DNA of 16,249 nt. Source: Porphyromonadaceae bacterium UBA3318 (GTDB lineage Bacteria; Bacteroidota; Bacteroidia; Bacteroidales; Muribaculaceae). The notes beneath the pieces are model-generated. The model made no database searches, was not told the DNA's origin, and saw only the letters and a list, made by a program, of their open reading frames with translations. Shown here piece by piece: positions 6,823 to 14,200 of the stretch. The DNA lies in NCBI GenBank assembly GCA_002361235.1, contig DESI01000039.1:1-16249 (forward strand), given 5' to 3'. A program made the translations under genes and the position numbers. Numbering within the stretch: the stretch's first letter is position 1; every line of letters starts with the position of its first letter.

Positions 6823-7830
6823 TCAGGCGTTGTGATCCAGATGCACGTCCATCTGCGGGAACGGGAAACTGAAGCCTTTCTCGGGAAGCTCCTTATAGAT
6901 CCGCTCGTTTATGTCGAAATAGAGCGGCCAATAGTTGGAAGCATGAGTCCACGCACGGACCACGAAATTGATTGAGCTGTCCGCCATTTCGTTCAGACCG
7001 ACGAATGGCGGACGCTCTACTTTATTCTGTACGCTCACCACGCGCTTGTCTATCAGGTTCTGCTGCTTGTACATCTCGTCGTCCTCGATGTATTTCTTCA
7101 CCACGCGCGGGTCGCTCTGAACTATCTCCATCAGAGTTTCCTTGGCCTTGTCCAGATCGGTTCCGTAAGCCAGGCATACGGTCCAGTCCACGCGACGGTA
7201 CGATTCGAGCGAATAATTGTTGATCGAGCCGGTGGAAAGGGCACCGTTAGGCAGGATGATGGCCTTGTTGTCAACGGTGTTGATGACGGTGTTGAACAGC
7301 TGGATGGACTTGACGGTACCGGTGTATCCGTTTACCTCGATGAAGTCTCCAACCTTATAGGGCTTGAGCAGCAGGATCAGGACTCCGCCGGCAAAGTTCT
7401 GGAGCGTGCCGCTCAGTGCCATACCGATGGCGACGCCGGCCGAGGCGAAGATGGCCAGGAAGCTGCTGGTCTCCAGCCCAAGGATGCCGATGATGCTTAT
7501 GACCAAAATGAAGTACAGCACCATCCTGATGAGTGACAGCACGAAAGTTGTCAGGGACTGATCTATATGGCGGTGTGTCATGACGTTGTACACCATCTTG
7601 TATAGCTTGCGGATGATGTAGCGACCGACGTAGAACACCAGGATGGCTATACCGACTTTCAGACCGAACGAAATCAGACCGTTCACCATTTTCTGAATCA
7701 ACTCGTCGAAACTGAGGCCCTCCAGACCTTTCCAGAACGATTGCGTTGAGACTTCGGACACCGGGATCTGCGGCGTGGGAATCTGTTCTGCCTGTGCCGA
7801 CAGAAAACTTAATATACTTGCTAAGTTCAT
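6823..7830 (-). CDS. MscS-family small-conductance mechanosensitive channel
   Basis: This inner-membrane channel opens under membrane tension to release solutes on osmotic downshock. The ATG at 7830 gives 335 residues; a TTG two codons upstream is the only alternative. After an N-terminal stretch of about 50 residues come membrane segments near 55-75 and 95-115. The pore helix follows, with the family pattern AGVAIGMALSGTLQNFAGG (Asn145 near its end). PYKVGDFIEVNGYTGTV then opens the cytoplasmic beta domain, and INTVDNKAIILPNG is the typical continuation. The length is somewhat above E. coli MscS (286). It lies 71 bases downstream of rlmD on the same strand and may be transcribed with it, although an inverted repeat sits in that gap. 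Confidence 0.92.
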   Translation of the reverse strand: MNLASILSFLSAQAEQIPTPQIPVSEVSTQSFWKGLEGLSFDELIQKMVNGLISFGLKVGIAILVFYVGRYIIRKLYKMVYNVMTHRHIDQSLTTFVLSLIRMVLYFILVISIIGILGLETSSFLAIFASAGVAIGMALSGTLQNFAGGVLILLLKPYKVGDFIEVNGYTGTVKSIQLFNTVINTVDNKAIILPNGALSTGSINNYSLESYRRVDWTVCLAYGTDLDKAKETLMEIVQSDPRVVKKYIEDDEMYKQQNLIDKRVVSVQNKVERPPFVGLNEMADSSINFVVRAWTHASNYWPLYFDINERIYKELPEKGFSFPFPQMDVHLDHNA

Positions 7831-7869
7831 ATTCAATTCAACGGGGTTATTGTGTGTTTAATTATCGTG

Positions 7870-7895
7870 ATTAATCCTGATTTATCGGGATTAAT
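7870..7895. repeat. 8-bp inverted repeat between rlmD and the MscS gene
   Basis: ATTAATCC (7870-7877) and GGATTAAT (7888-7895) form a perfect stem around 10 bases, directly after the rlmD stop. It may be a weak terminator or attenuator, or an operator for the channel gene. No T-run follows it on the minus strand. Confidence 0.4.
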
Positions 7896-7901
7896 ACTGA
7901 G

Positions 7902-9359
7902 TTAAAAATCTCGGAGCTGAAGGCGCACGACGTTCTCCACATGATGCGTGTGGGGGAACATGTCGACGGGCTGTATGTCGGTTACCTTGTAGTCATGGTC
8001 AAGCAGTGCGAGGTCGCGGGCCTGTGTCGCAGGGTTGCAGCTGACATAGACCAGCACCGACGGCTTGGCGCGCAGTATCACGTCCACCACATCCTGATGC
8101 ATTCCCGCGCGTGGCGGGTCGATGATCATGATGTCGGGACGGCCATGAGCGGCGACGAAGTCGTCGGTCAGAATGTCCTTCATGTCGCCGGCGAAAAACT
8201 CGGTATTGTCCAGTCCGTTCACTTCGGCATTGACGCGGGCGTCGGCCACGGCGGCCTCCACATATTCGATACCGATAACCTTGCGGGCCTGACGCGCCAC
8301 GAAGTTGGCTATGGTGCCTGTGCCGGTGTACAGGTCATAGACCAGCGGCTTTTCAGCTCCGGGTATCTCCTTGTCAAGACCGGCGAAACGTCGTGCCACC
8401 TTATATAGTTCGTATGCCTGGTGTGAGTTGGTCTGATAGAAAGACTTGGCGTTGACGCGGAATTTAAGGCCCTCCATTTCCTCGAGGATATAGTCGCGGC
8501 CGTTCCATACAACCACTTCCTGGTCGGCGATGGTGTCGTTTACCTTGAGGTTGACCACATACAGCAACGATGTCACGTCGGGGAAGCGTTGCTGAAGCGA
8601 AGTCATGACCTCCGAAATCTTTTCGGGATTGTCCTCGCCGAAAGTCACGACTATCATCTTCTCGCCGGTGGAGGCGGTGCGGATCATCAGCGTGCGGAGC
8701 AGACCGTGATTCTCGCGGATGTTGTAGAAGCACCAGCCTTGTTTCCCGGCCTCGTCATAGATGAAATTGCGCACTTCGTTGCCGAAATCCTCCTGCAGGT
8801 GGCAGGCGTCTATGTGCAGCACTTTGTCGAATGCTCCGGGTATATGGAAGCCCAATGCATCGGGACGGTCGGTAAACTCCCGGCCTGACTTGATGTCCTC
8901 CCAGCTGCGCCATTTCTTGGCGCTGAAGGTGTATTCCATCTTGTTGCGGTAGCACCAGATGTTTTCCGAGCCGAGGATGGGCGAGACGAGCGGAATCTCC
9001 ACTTTGGCGATGCGCAGAAGGCAGTCCTCCACCTGCTGCTGCTTCCAGCGCAACTGTTCGGTGTAGGGGAGATGCTGCCATTTGCATCCGCCGCATAGTC
9101 CGAAATGCGCGCACTTCGGCTCGACGCGTGATTCCGACGGACGTATCATGTTTGCGATATGTCCCTCGGCATAGCTGTGTTTCTTGCGGTCTATCTGTAT
9201 GTCGGCTATGTCGCCCGGCGCACCGTAGGGTATGAACACCACGATGTTGCACTCGTCCTCGGGACGCCATTTCACCTTGGCGACGGACTTCCCTTCGGCA
9301 GCGATACCTGTTATCTCGATGCCCTCCAGCAGTGGCAGCGGTTTCTTCTTTCTTCCCAT
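7902..9359 (-). CDS. rlmD: 23S rRNA (uracil-C5)-methyltransferase, RlmD/RumA type
   Basis: This SAM-dependent enzyme makes 5-methyluridine in 23S rRNA. The 485-residue product starts at the ATG at 9359. A TRAM RNA-binding domain covers roughly residues 10-72. CAHFGLCGGC (Cys83, 89, 92) gives three of the four [4Fe-4S] cysteines, with a later Cys in DACHLQ as the likely fourth. The methylase domain has the SAM loop DLYTGTGT (Asp342), DPPRAGMH (Asp414) and the catalytic SCNP loop with Cys441. The residues needed for activity are therefore present. Some bacteria have two paralogues with different target uridines (1939 or 747). The iron-sulfur motif suggests RlmD, but the exact target site is not settled. 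A TAATTTTG box lies 40 bases upstream. Confidence 0.92.
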   Translation of the reverse strand: MGRKKKPLPLLEGIEITGIAAEGKSVAKVKWRPEDECNIVVFIPYGAPGDIADIQIDRKKHSYAEGHIANMIRPSESRVEPKCAHFGLCGGCKWQHLPYTEQLRWKQQQVEDCLLRIAKVEIPLVSPILGSENIWCYRNKMEYTFSAKKWRSWEDIKSGREFTDRPDALGFHIPGAFDKVLHIDACHLQEDFGNEVRNFIYDEAGKQGWCFYNIRENHGLLRTLMIRTASTGEKMIVVTFGEDNPEKISEVMTSLQQRFPDVTSLLYVVNLKVNDTIADQEVVVWNGRDYILEEMEGLKFRVNAKSFYQTNSHQAYELYKVARRFAGLDKEIPGAEKPLVYDLYTGTGTIANFVARQARKVIGIEYVEAAVADARVNAEVNGLDNTEFFAGDMKDILTDDFVAAHGRPDIMIIDPPRAGMHQDVVDVILRAKPSVLVYVSCNPATQARDLALLDHDYKVTDIQPVDMFPHTHHVENVVRLQLRDF

Positions 9360-9399
9360 AGTTTGATTTGCTGTTATCGCGGAATATGCGATTTGTCTG

Positions 9400-9407
9400 C
9401 AAAATTA
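9400..9407 (-). promoter_or_regulatory. Possible -7 box of the rlmD promoter
   Basis: TAATTTTG on the minus strand matches the Bacteroidetes -7 consensus TAnnTTTG, 40 bases before the rlmD start. The expected TTTG about 20 bases upstream is absent; the nearest one is only 12 bases away. This is a half-match only. Confidence 0.4.
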
Positions 9408-9467
9408 CTATAAAATTTCCAAATATAATAATACCGCATCGACTCTCGTTTAATTATGCGATAACCC

Positions 9468-9496
9468 CGAGTGCTTGCTACCTCGTTAAAAACAAG
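9468..9496 (+). promoter_or_regulatory. Candidate preQ1-I riboswitch controlling yhhQ
   Basis: The leader just before yhhQ can form an H-type pseudoknot. P1 is CGAG (9468-9471) with CTCG (9482-9485). P2 is CTTG (9474-9477) with CAAG (9493-9496). Between them are the CTAC loop (9478-9481, its last C in the place that pairs with preQ1 in known class I aptamers) and the A-rich strand TTAAAAA (9486-9492). Loop sizes and the TTAA...CAAG tail resemble the short Thermoanaerobacter aptamer as I remember it. It ends 4 bases before the ATG, so control of translation start is likely. The downstream gene encodes a queuosine-precursor transporter, the expected target. Confidence 0.7.
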
Positions 9497-9500
9497 AAAC

Positions 9501-10199
9501 ATGACCGACAACCAATCTACGCCCCGCAAAGGCAAACCCCAGTTTACCCTTTCCTTTCTCCTCCTGTCCGTAACTTTCTGCGTATGTATCATCGTGGCTA
9601 ATCTGATAGAGATCAAGACCATAGATGTGGCCGGCGTCACGCTGACGGCAGGCATGATTATCTTCCCGCTTAGTTACATCATCAACGACTGTCTGGTGGA
9701 GGTCTACGGCTTCCGCAAGGCGCGCATCGTGATATGGCTTGGCTTCGCCATGAACCTGTTCGTCACGTTGGCGTTGCAGTTAGCCATAATATTGCCCGGC
9801 TCAGCAGACTGGACGTCGCAGGATGCGATGGAGGCCGTTTACGGCGGTGTGCCACGCATATTGTTCGCGTCATTTGTGGCATTCGTGACCGGTTCGCTGG
9901 CTAATGCCTGGGTAATGAGCCGCATGAAGCTCGCCTCCGGCGGCAAACGCTTCTCGTTGCGCGCCATCGTCAGCACGATAGTGGGAGAGGGTCTGGACTC
10001 TCTGATATTCTTCCCGATAGCCTTCGGCGGCGTGTTGCCATGGAGCGTCGTGATCGGCCTGATAGTGGCCCAGACCCTGCTGAAAACAGTCTACGAGATT
10101 CTTGTGCTCCCCGTCACTATCTACACTGTGCGCCGCCTCAAGCGCCTTGAATCCCTCGACACGTTCGACACCGACCTCCGCTTCACGCTGTTCAATTAA
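9501..10199 (+). CDS. yhhQ: YhhQ-family queuosine precursor transporter
   Basis: This integral inner-membrane protein belongs to the COG1738/YhhQ family, which imports preQ0 or preQ1 for making queuosine in tRNA. I chose the ATG at 9501 (232 residues). A GTG at 9471 in the same frame falls inside the riboswitch-like fold and would add only a non-family peptide. About six hydrophobic segments are visible, beginning near residues 17-37 (LSFLLLSVTFCVCIIVANL). The family pattern FPLSYIINDCLVEVYGFRKAR lies in the first half, and GEGLDSLIFFPIAFGG in the second. No other queuosine genes lie in the window. Its stop is followed at once by 9-base repeats, and the convergent four-helix-bundle gene ends 32 bases away. 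Confidence 0.9.
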   Translation: MTDNQSTPRKGKPQFTLSFLLLSVTFCVCIIVANLIEIKTIDVAGVTLTAGMIIFPLSYIINDCLVEVYGFRKARIVIWLGFAMNLFVTLALQLAIILPGSADWTSQDAMEAVYGGVPRILFASFVAFVTGSLANAWVMSRMKLASGGKRFSLRAIVSTIVGEGLDSLIFFPIAFGGVLPWSVVIGLIVAQTLLKTVYEILVLPVTIYTVRRLKRLESLDTFDTDLRFTLFN

Positions 10200-10200
10200 G

Positions 10201-10291
10201 ATTCTAATCAGAGGAATTAGAGTTATTAGAGTTATCTGTCAGCCTGATTCTTATCAGAGGAATTAGAGGAATCAGAGCTATCTGCCGACCT
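10201..10291. repeat. 9-base repeat array behind yhhQ, running into the convergent gene
   Basis: Units such as AATTAGAGT, TATTAGAGT, TATCAGAGG and AATCAGAGC follow one another in a 9-base register. They are interrupted by two related spacers, ATCTGTCAGCCTGATT and ATCTGCCGACCT. The array covers the yhhQ 3' flank and the last 20 codons of the four-helix-bundle gene on the other strand. A 59-base part (minus strand) matches the array at 11.2 kb (plus strand) in length and register. Confidence 0.85.
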
Positions 10292-10924
10292 ACGACTTAG
10301 ATTATTTTGATTAGAGCCGTCTTTGAGATGACTCTGATTTCTTTGATTGCTCTGATGACTCTGATTCTGATTGCCTTTGCAGGCGGCTATTCGTGCGCGG
10401 TACATTTCCTCGCGAATGCCGCCTTTCTGAAGGAATATGGCTTTGGCTCGTTCCATGACGCAATACAGCATATAGTCCAACTGATGGCATAGTGTCAAGG
10501 TTATATTACAGAATGCTTCGGCGTCCCGTTCTCGTAGTTTTGTCAGATAGATCTCCGGTTTATCATGCATTCTTGAGAACCGCCGTATCTGCGATACGCG
10601 GGGATCCTTGACTGACCATATAGTGAGATCATGATGCCTCATGTAATCCTCATAATCCTGCATTAGCTCAGCGAGAATGCCTTTGGCCACATTTGTCAGC
10701 TTTAGTTCCATCTCGCGCGAGGTCGCTGCATCTACCGAGCCCTCAACGATATTCTGTTTGCAGCTTCTGGCGGCTTGCACCATCTGGTCAACGGTCCTGT
10801 CACCGAATTTGGGAAGATATGTCTTCACAAATAGGTCGGTAATATCAACGATTATAAGGGATAGCTTATAGACATTCCAATTCTCATACTTATCCGTCGG
10901 CGCGATGAAATCCATGTTAGCCAT
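10232..10924 (-). CDS. Four-helix-bundle suffix-domain protein with repeat-encoded tail
   Basis: This belongs to the 'four helix bundle suffix' family of Bacteroidales, related to the four-helix proteins found in 23S rRNA intervening sequences. Its biochemical role is unknown. The ATG at 10924 gives 230 residues; the upstream TTG is less likely. The recognisable core runs from about 10 to 180: DRTVDQMVQAARSCKQNIVEG, then EMELKLTNVAKGILAELMQDYEDYMRHH. From about residue 182 the protein turns into low-complexity sequence, first Asn/Gln/Ser/His-rich (NQNQSHQSNQRNQSH), then Ser/Asp-rich (SSDSSNSSDKNQADR). The tail is read directly from 9-base repeats, which keep the frame because 9 is a multiple of 3. 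The repeats continue past the stop. A promoter with one mismatch lies about 78 bases upstream. The family assignment rests on remembered sequence and was not searched. Confidence 0.82.
   Translation of the reverse strand: MANMDFIAPTDKYENWNVYKLSLIIVDITDLFVKTYLPKFGDRTVDQMVQAARSCKQNIVEGSVDAATSREMELKLTNVAKGILAELMQDYEDYMRHHDLTIWSVKDPRVSQIRRFSRMHDKPEIYLTKLRERDAEAFCNITLTLCHQLDYMLYCVMERAKAIFLQKGGIREEMYRARIAACKGNQNQSHQSNQRNQSHLKDGSNQNNLSRRSADSSDSSNSSDKNQADR
10328..10373. repeat. Inverted 9-base repeat array inside the four-helix-bundle gene tail
   Basis: The plus strand reads GACTCTGAT, TTCTTTGAT, TGCTCTGAT and GACTCTGAT in series, the reverse complement of the units in the array at 10201-10291. The two arrays therefore face each other and could pair as a long stem in the 3' end of the minus-strand mRNA. 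On that strand the units read as AATCAGAG-type codons, Asn-Gln-Ser. Confidence 0.8.
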
Positions 10925-11001
10925 AATTCGCAATATCGTTTGGTTATACGCGGCAACACAGCATAATGTACTATCACTTCATTGTGTGTATTGCCTCGTA
11001 G

Positions 11002-11033
11002 CGAAATTACAGATAATATCCCGCCTCAGCAAA
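11002..11033 (-). promoter_or_regulatory. Bacteroidetes-type promoter of the four-helix-bundle gene
   Basis: TTTG (11033-11030), a 20-base spacer and TAATTTCG (11009-11002) match TTTG-N20-TAnnTTTG with one mismatch on the minus strand. The start site would be near 10995, leaving a leader of about 70 bases. A 5-bp inverted repeat (CCTCA 11024-11028, TGAGG 11038-11042) overlaps the -33 box and could bind a repressor. Nothing else is recognisable in the stretch 10925-11098. Confidence 0.55.
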
Positions 11034-11098
11034 TTTTTGAGGATAAAAGTGTAATATTCAGTCCAATTTTATTACCATCTTATTACAACTCCTGAAAG

Positions 11099-11228
11099 CA
11101 GGCTCACCGATACCTCTAATCGCTCTGATTCCTCTGATAAGAGTAAGGCTCGTGATAAGAGTAAGGCTCGCCGATTCCTCTAATAGCTCTGATTCCTATG
11201 ATAAAAATCAGGCTGGCAGATTGCTCTA
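11099..11228. repeat. 9-base repeat array behind the restriction enzyme gene
   Basis: On the plus strand, units such as TCTAATCGC, TCTGATTCC and TCTAATAGC alternate with spacers of the form AGGCT(C/G)(A/G)C(C/A)GAT. A 17-base piece is repeated exactly at 11136-11152 and 11154-11170. The stretch 11170-11228 aligns without gaps to the minus strand of the array at 10.2 kb. Read on the plus strand it encodes a Ser/Asp/Asn tail like that of the four-helix-bundle protein, but the frame breaks upstream. It ends 5 bases before the stop codon of the minus-strand helicase gene. Confidence 0.8.
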
Positions 11229-11233
11229 CTACA

Positions 11234-14200
11234 TTACATTGGTTTTATCATAGACTCGATGAATGATATTTCAGCATCGGATAAATGATATTTTTTATAG
11301 AGCTGTGCATCAATCTCCTGAATGCTCTTGTTCCAATCAATGTCACTTCTTTTAGAAAAGTATTGCATTGGTACAAATTTATAAGTGTCCCTGGTCATAT
11401 TTTTTAGTTTCCTTATACCAACCATAAATCGGAAAAACTTTGTACGACAATAAGTAACAACGTTGTTAGCTTCTTCCTCAGATGAGAATGGTGCAATAGC
11501 AAGGAATGTCTCAGTACAAAGAGTACACTGATCGCCTATGACACCTTGACCAATTATTCGAGCTGGAATCGGATTTCCTAACTGACCCGCAGCTCCGTCA
11601 GCTTTAGAAAGGAATACTTTCCAAGAGTTCATTATCTCGGCCCCTTTGTGGGGAATGAAGTTGTCTGGAAGGTAACGAATATCACGACTTCCATCGAAAC
11701 GCCCTAAGACCTTTAAACTATTAGCAAATGGAGTTGTAGAGATTTCTGGTTCAGAGTTGGATACACCGAATGGATTTCGGGCAAGGACCTTTTCAGATAA
11801 ATAATGCTTGGATTTGTCAATTACTTTGGATAGAATTGACAATGCACCCGCTTCTCGAATAATAACATCAGAATCATTATCATCAAGATAACGTGTCACT
11901 GATGAAATACCATTAGATGTATGTGAGAAAAACTTACATTTACCCTCATTGTAACTATCAATAAGGAAATAACAGATACCTCCTTCAATCGCAACATTGG
12001 AAAAACAATCCGATGCATTCAAGTAATCATGTAATACTTTAATATGATGATTACATAACATAGTTGCACGGAAATCATCTAATCCTTTACCTCCTGTCAT
12101 CCATCGAGATGGCATAATCATGGATATATAAGATGGCTTTACTAAAGTAGCAATCCCGACAAACTTATCGTATATAGGTTTTGCACTTGAGCCACCTCCT
12201 CCATCAATTTCTTGATATGGAGGGTTGCCGACTATTGCATTGATTTTCACGTTATTTCCGACTAAGTCGCCCACTTTCTTGATGAAAAGGTCAGGCTGGT
12301 TTTTGATTTTGTTGATTAAGTCCTCGGGCGCCCACATATTGGTCTTGCCGTTACGGAAGCCGAGAAGTGTGCGACGAGTGATGGATTTGGCCATTCGCGT
12401 CTTGCAGATAACAAAGATGTTTTCTGCAACGGTTTTATCCCAAATGGTCTGATGTTCTTCGAGGGATTCCGGGGACAACATCTCGTTGCGCAGGCGTACA
12501 CGGTAGATGTTATAAGCGAGGTAAAGAGGATAGAGACCCGACTTTGAGTTTATCTCAAGAAGTGGGCTGTCAGGGGAGAACACATCGGCTGTAACATCAC
12601 CACGATCAACAAAGCGAGGTTCCTCTATTGTTTCTGTGAAATCTTCGTTGAAGAAAGTATATCCACCCAGACAGTCGCTCATGTGCATGTTAACAACACG
12701 CCACGGAGTCAAGACTGTTTCCTTGTCAGGGTTGCGGAAAGTGGCGAAGATAGCTGCAATGCGTTCGATACGCTCCTCAATGCTCAAGTGATCGGCAGCC
12801 CGCGCCATCTGACGGATGCGTTTGGCGGCGGCTGTAAAGATATCAGGATCGTAATATTGTTTGAATTCGCCAAATATCTCTTTGGTTACACCCCTTGGCA
12901 TAAATTCTTCCCATGACAGGTCGTCTACCAGAGAAGTAAAGTTGTCAATGCTTAGCTCCATATCCTCATCTGTGATGTTAGCACCATAAATAAGTAGGGG
13001 CATACGGATGGATATACCGCGTAATATGGAGATAGCTTTGTCGCGACCCTCTTTCTTGGCTTTCAGTTCAGCGAGACGAGCCTTTTCTTCTTCGGTCAGC
13101 TCACGTTTCTTTTTCTTTTCGAGTTTTCCCTTTTCCTCGTATTCCTCGTTGGTCAGGCCCTGGTCGTTGACAGTTATGTCGTTAGTTTTGCCCATGGCCT
13201 TAGTCTGCCCTATGATGCCTTTGAGTTTCTCGAATTTGCTGATTTCAACGTCAGAGAGCCGCATCAGCTCGTCATTGTAGAGATAGCCATCCTCGAAGCC
13301 ATGCCGGACCACGCGCTCGACATAAACACGTTTCAGTTGCTGAAGCATATTTTCTGTGTTGAGCTGCTTCATCTTACTGCCTTTAATCGAGATGATAGGA
13401 CAGAAGTTCAGGAACTCTTCAAGTTGCTGACGGTCGGAACCGGATTGCTTGCCGGCTTTCGTGGAAATCTTGGCTGTTTCCGCTAATACTTTCAGAGTGC
13501 GGTCTGGAGCGAAGTCAAACACATAGCAGTCTTCTTTGACACGTCCATTGATAGTCGCCGGAGTCTGAACGCGGAAAATGGTCTGCATATATGCCGAGGC
13601 CGCAGTGTTGAAGCTACCCGACAGCATCAGTACCCCGGTCCAAGGCTTGATGCTGACACCAGTTGTAAGCCTACCGCAGGATAACGTGATAGTCCTTGTT
13701 TTGTCAGGGTCAGGTCCAATGGCTTTATTTACTTTTCGTAAAGCTTCCTCGTTGGCTTCTTCCTCATCGCCATCGCCGGCCACATTGACGATTTCAAACA
13801 ACCCAAACACAGGGTGGTTACGTAGCATAGCCGATAGAGCCTTGGCGGCTTTCACGCTGGGCACCATCCAAAGAGTATGACGAAAGATATTGCGGTATCG
13901 TTTGTTGGCAAAAGGATACATACTTTCCTCATCTGTCTTTGTGAGAAGATTAAGGAAACTCTCGACGTGATTCTTATGAATGAAATTGCCTTCGTCATTT
14001 GTACGGAAGAATTCACGGAAGTTGAATGCGATGTCTTCATCGGCAAACTCATTCATCAGCCGTCCGAGGTCGTAAGTATAAATATTTAGTCGCGGCAGAC
14101 CAGAGTATGGATTATAATCTCCTGGATGTGTCAAGTCCCAGTCAGCCTTGGCGCGTTGCTCCATTACATAATCCCAGGTGTAAATTTCTTCTTCCTTGAA

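Noticed and set aside
9471..9500. A GTG start for yhhQ ten codons upstream of the ATG
   Set aside because: The added peptide is not family-like, and the bases fit a preQ1-I pseudoknot ending right before the ATG.
10232..10924. A 23S rRNA intervening sequence, since related four-helix proteins occur there
   Set aside because: No ribosomal RNA sequence flanks the gene. Its neighbours are yhhQ and a restriction operon.
10201..11228. A CRISPR array, considered because of the repeated short units
   Set aside because: The units are 9 bases, tandem and degenerate, with no unique spacers of constant length and no cas genes.
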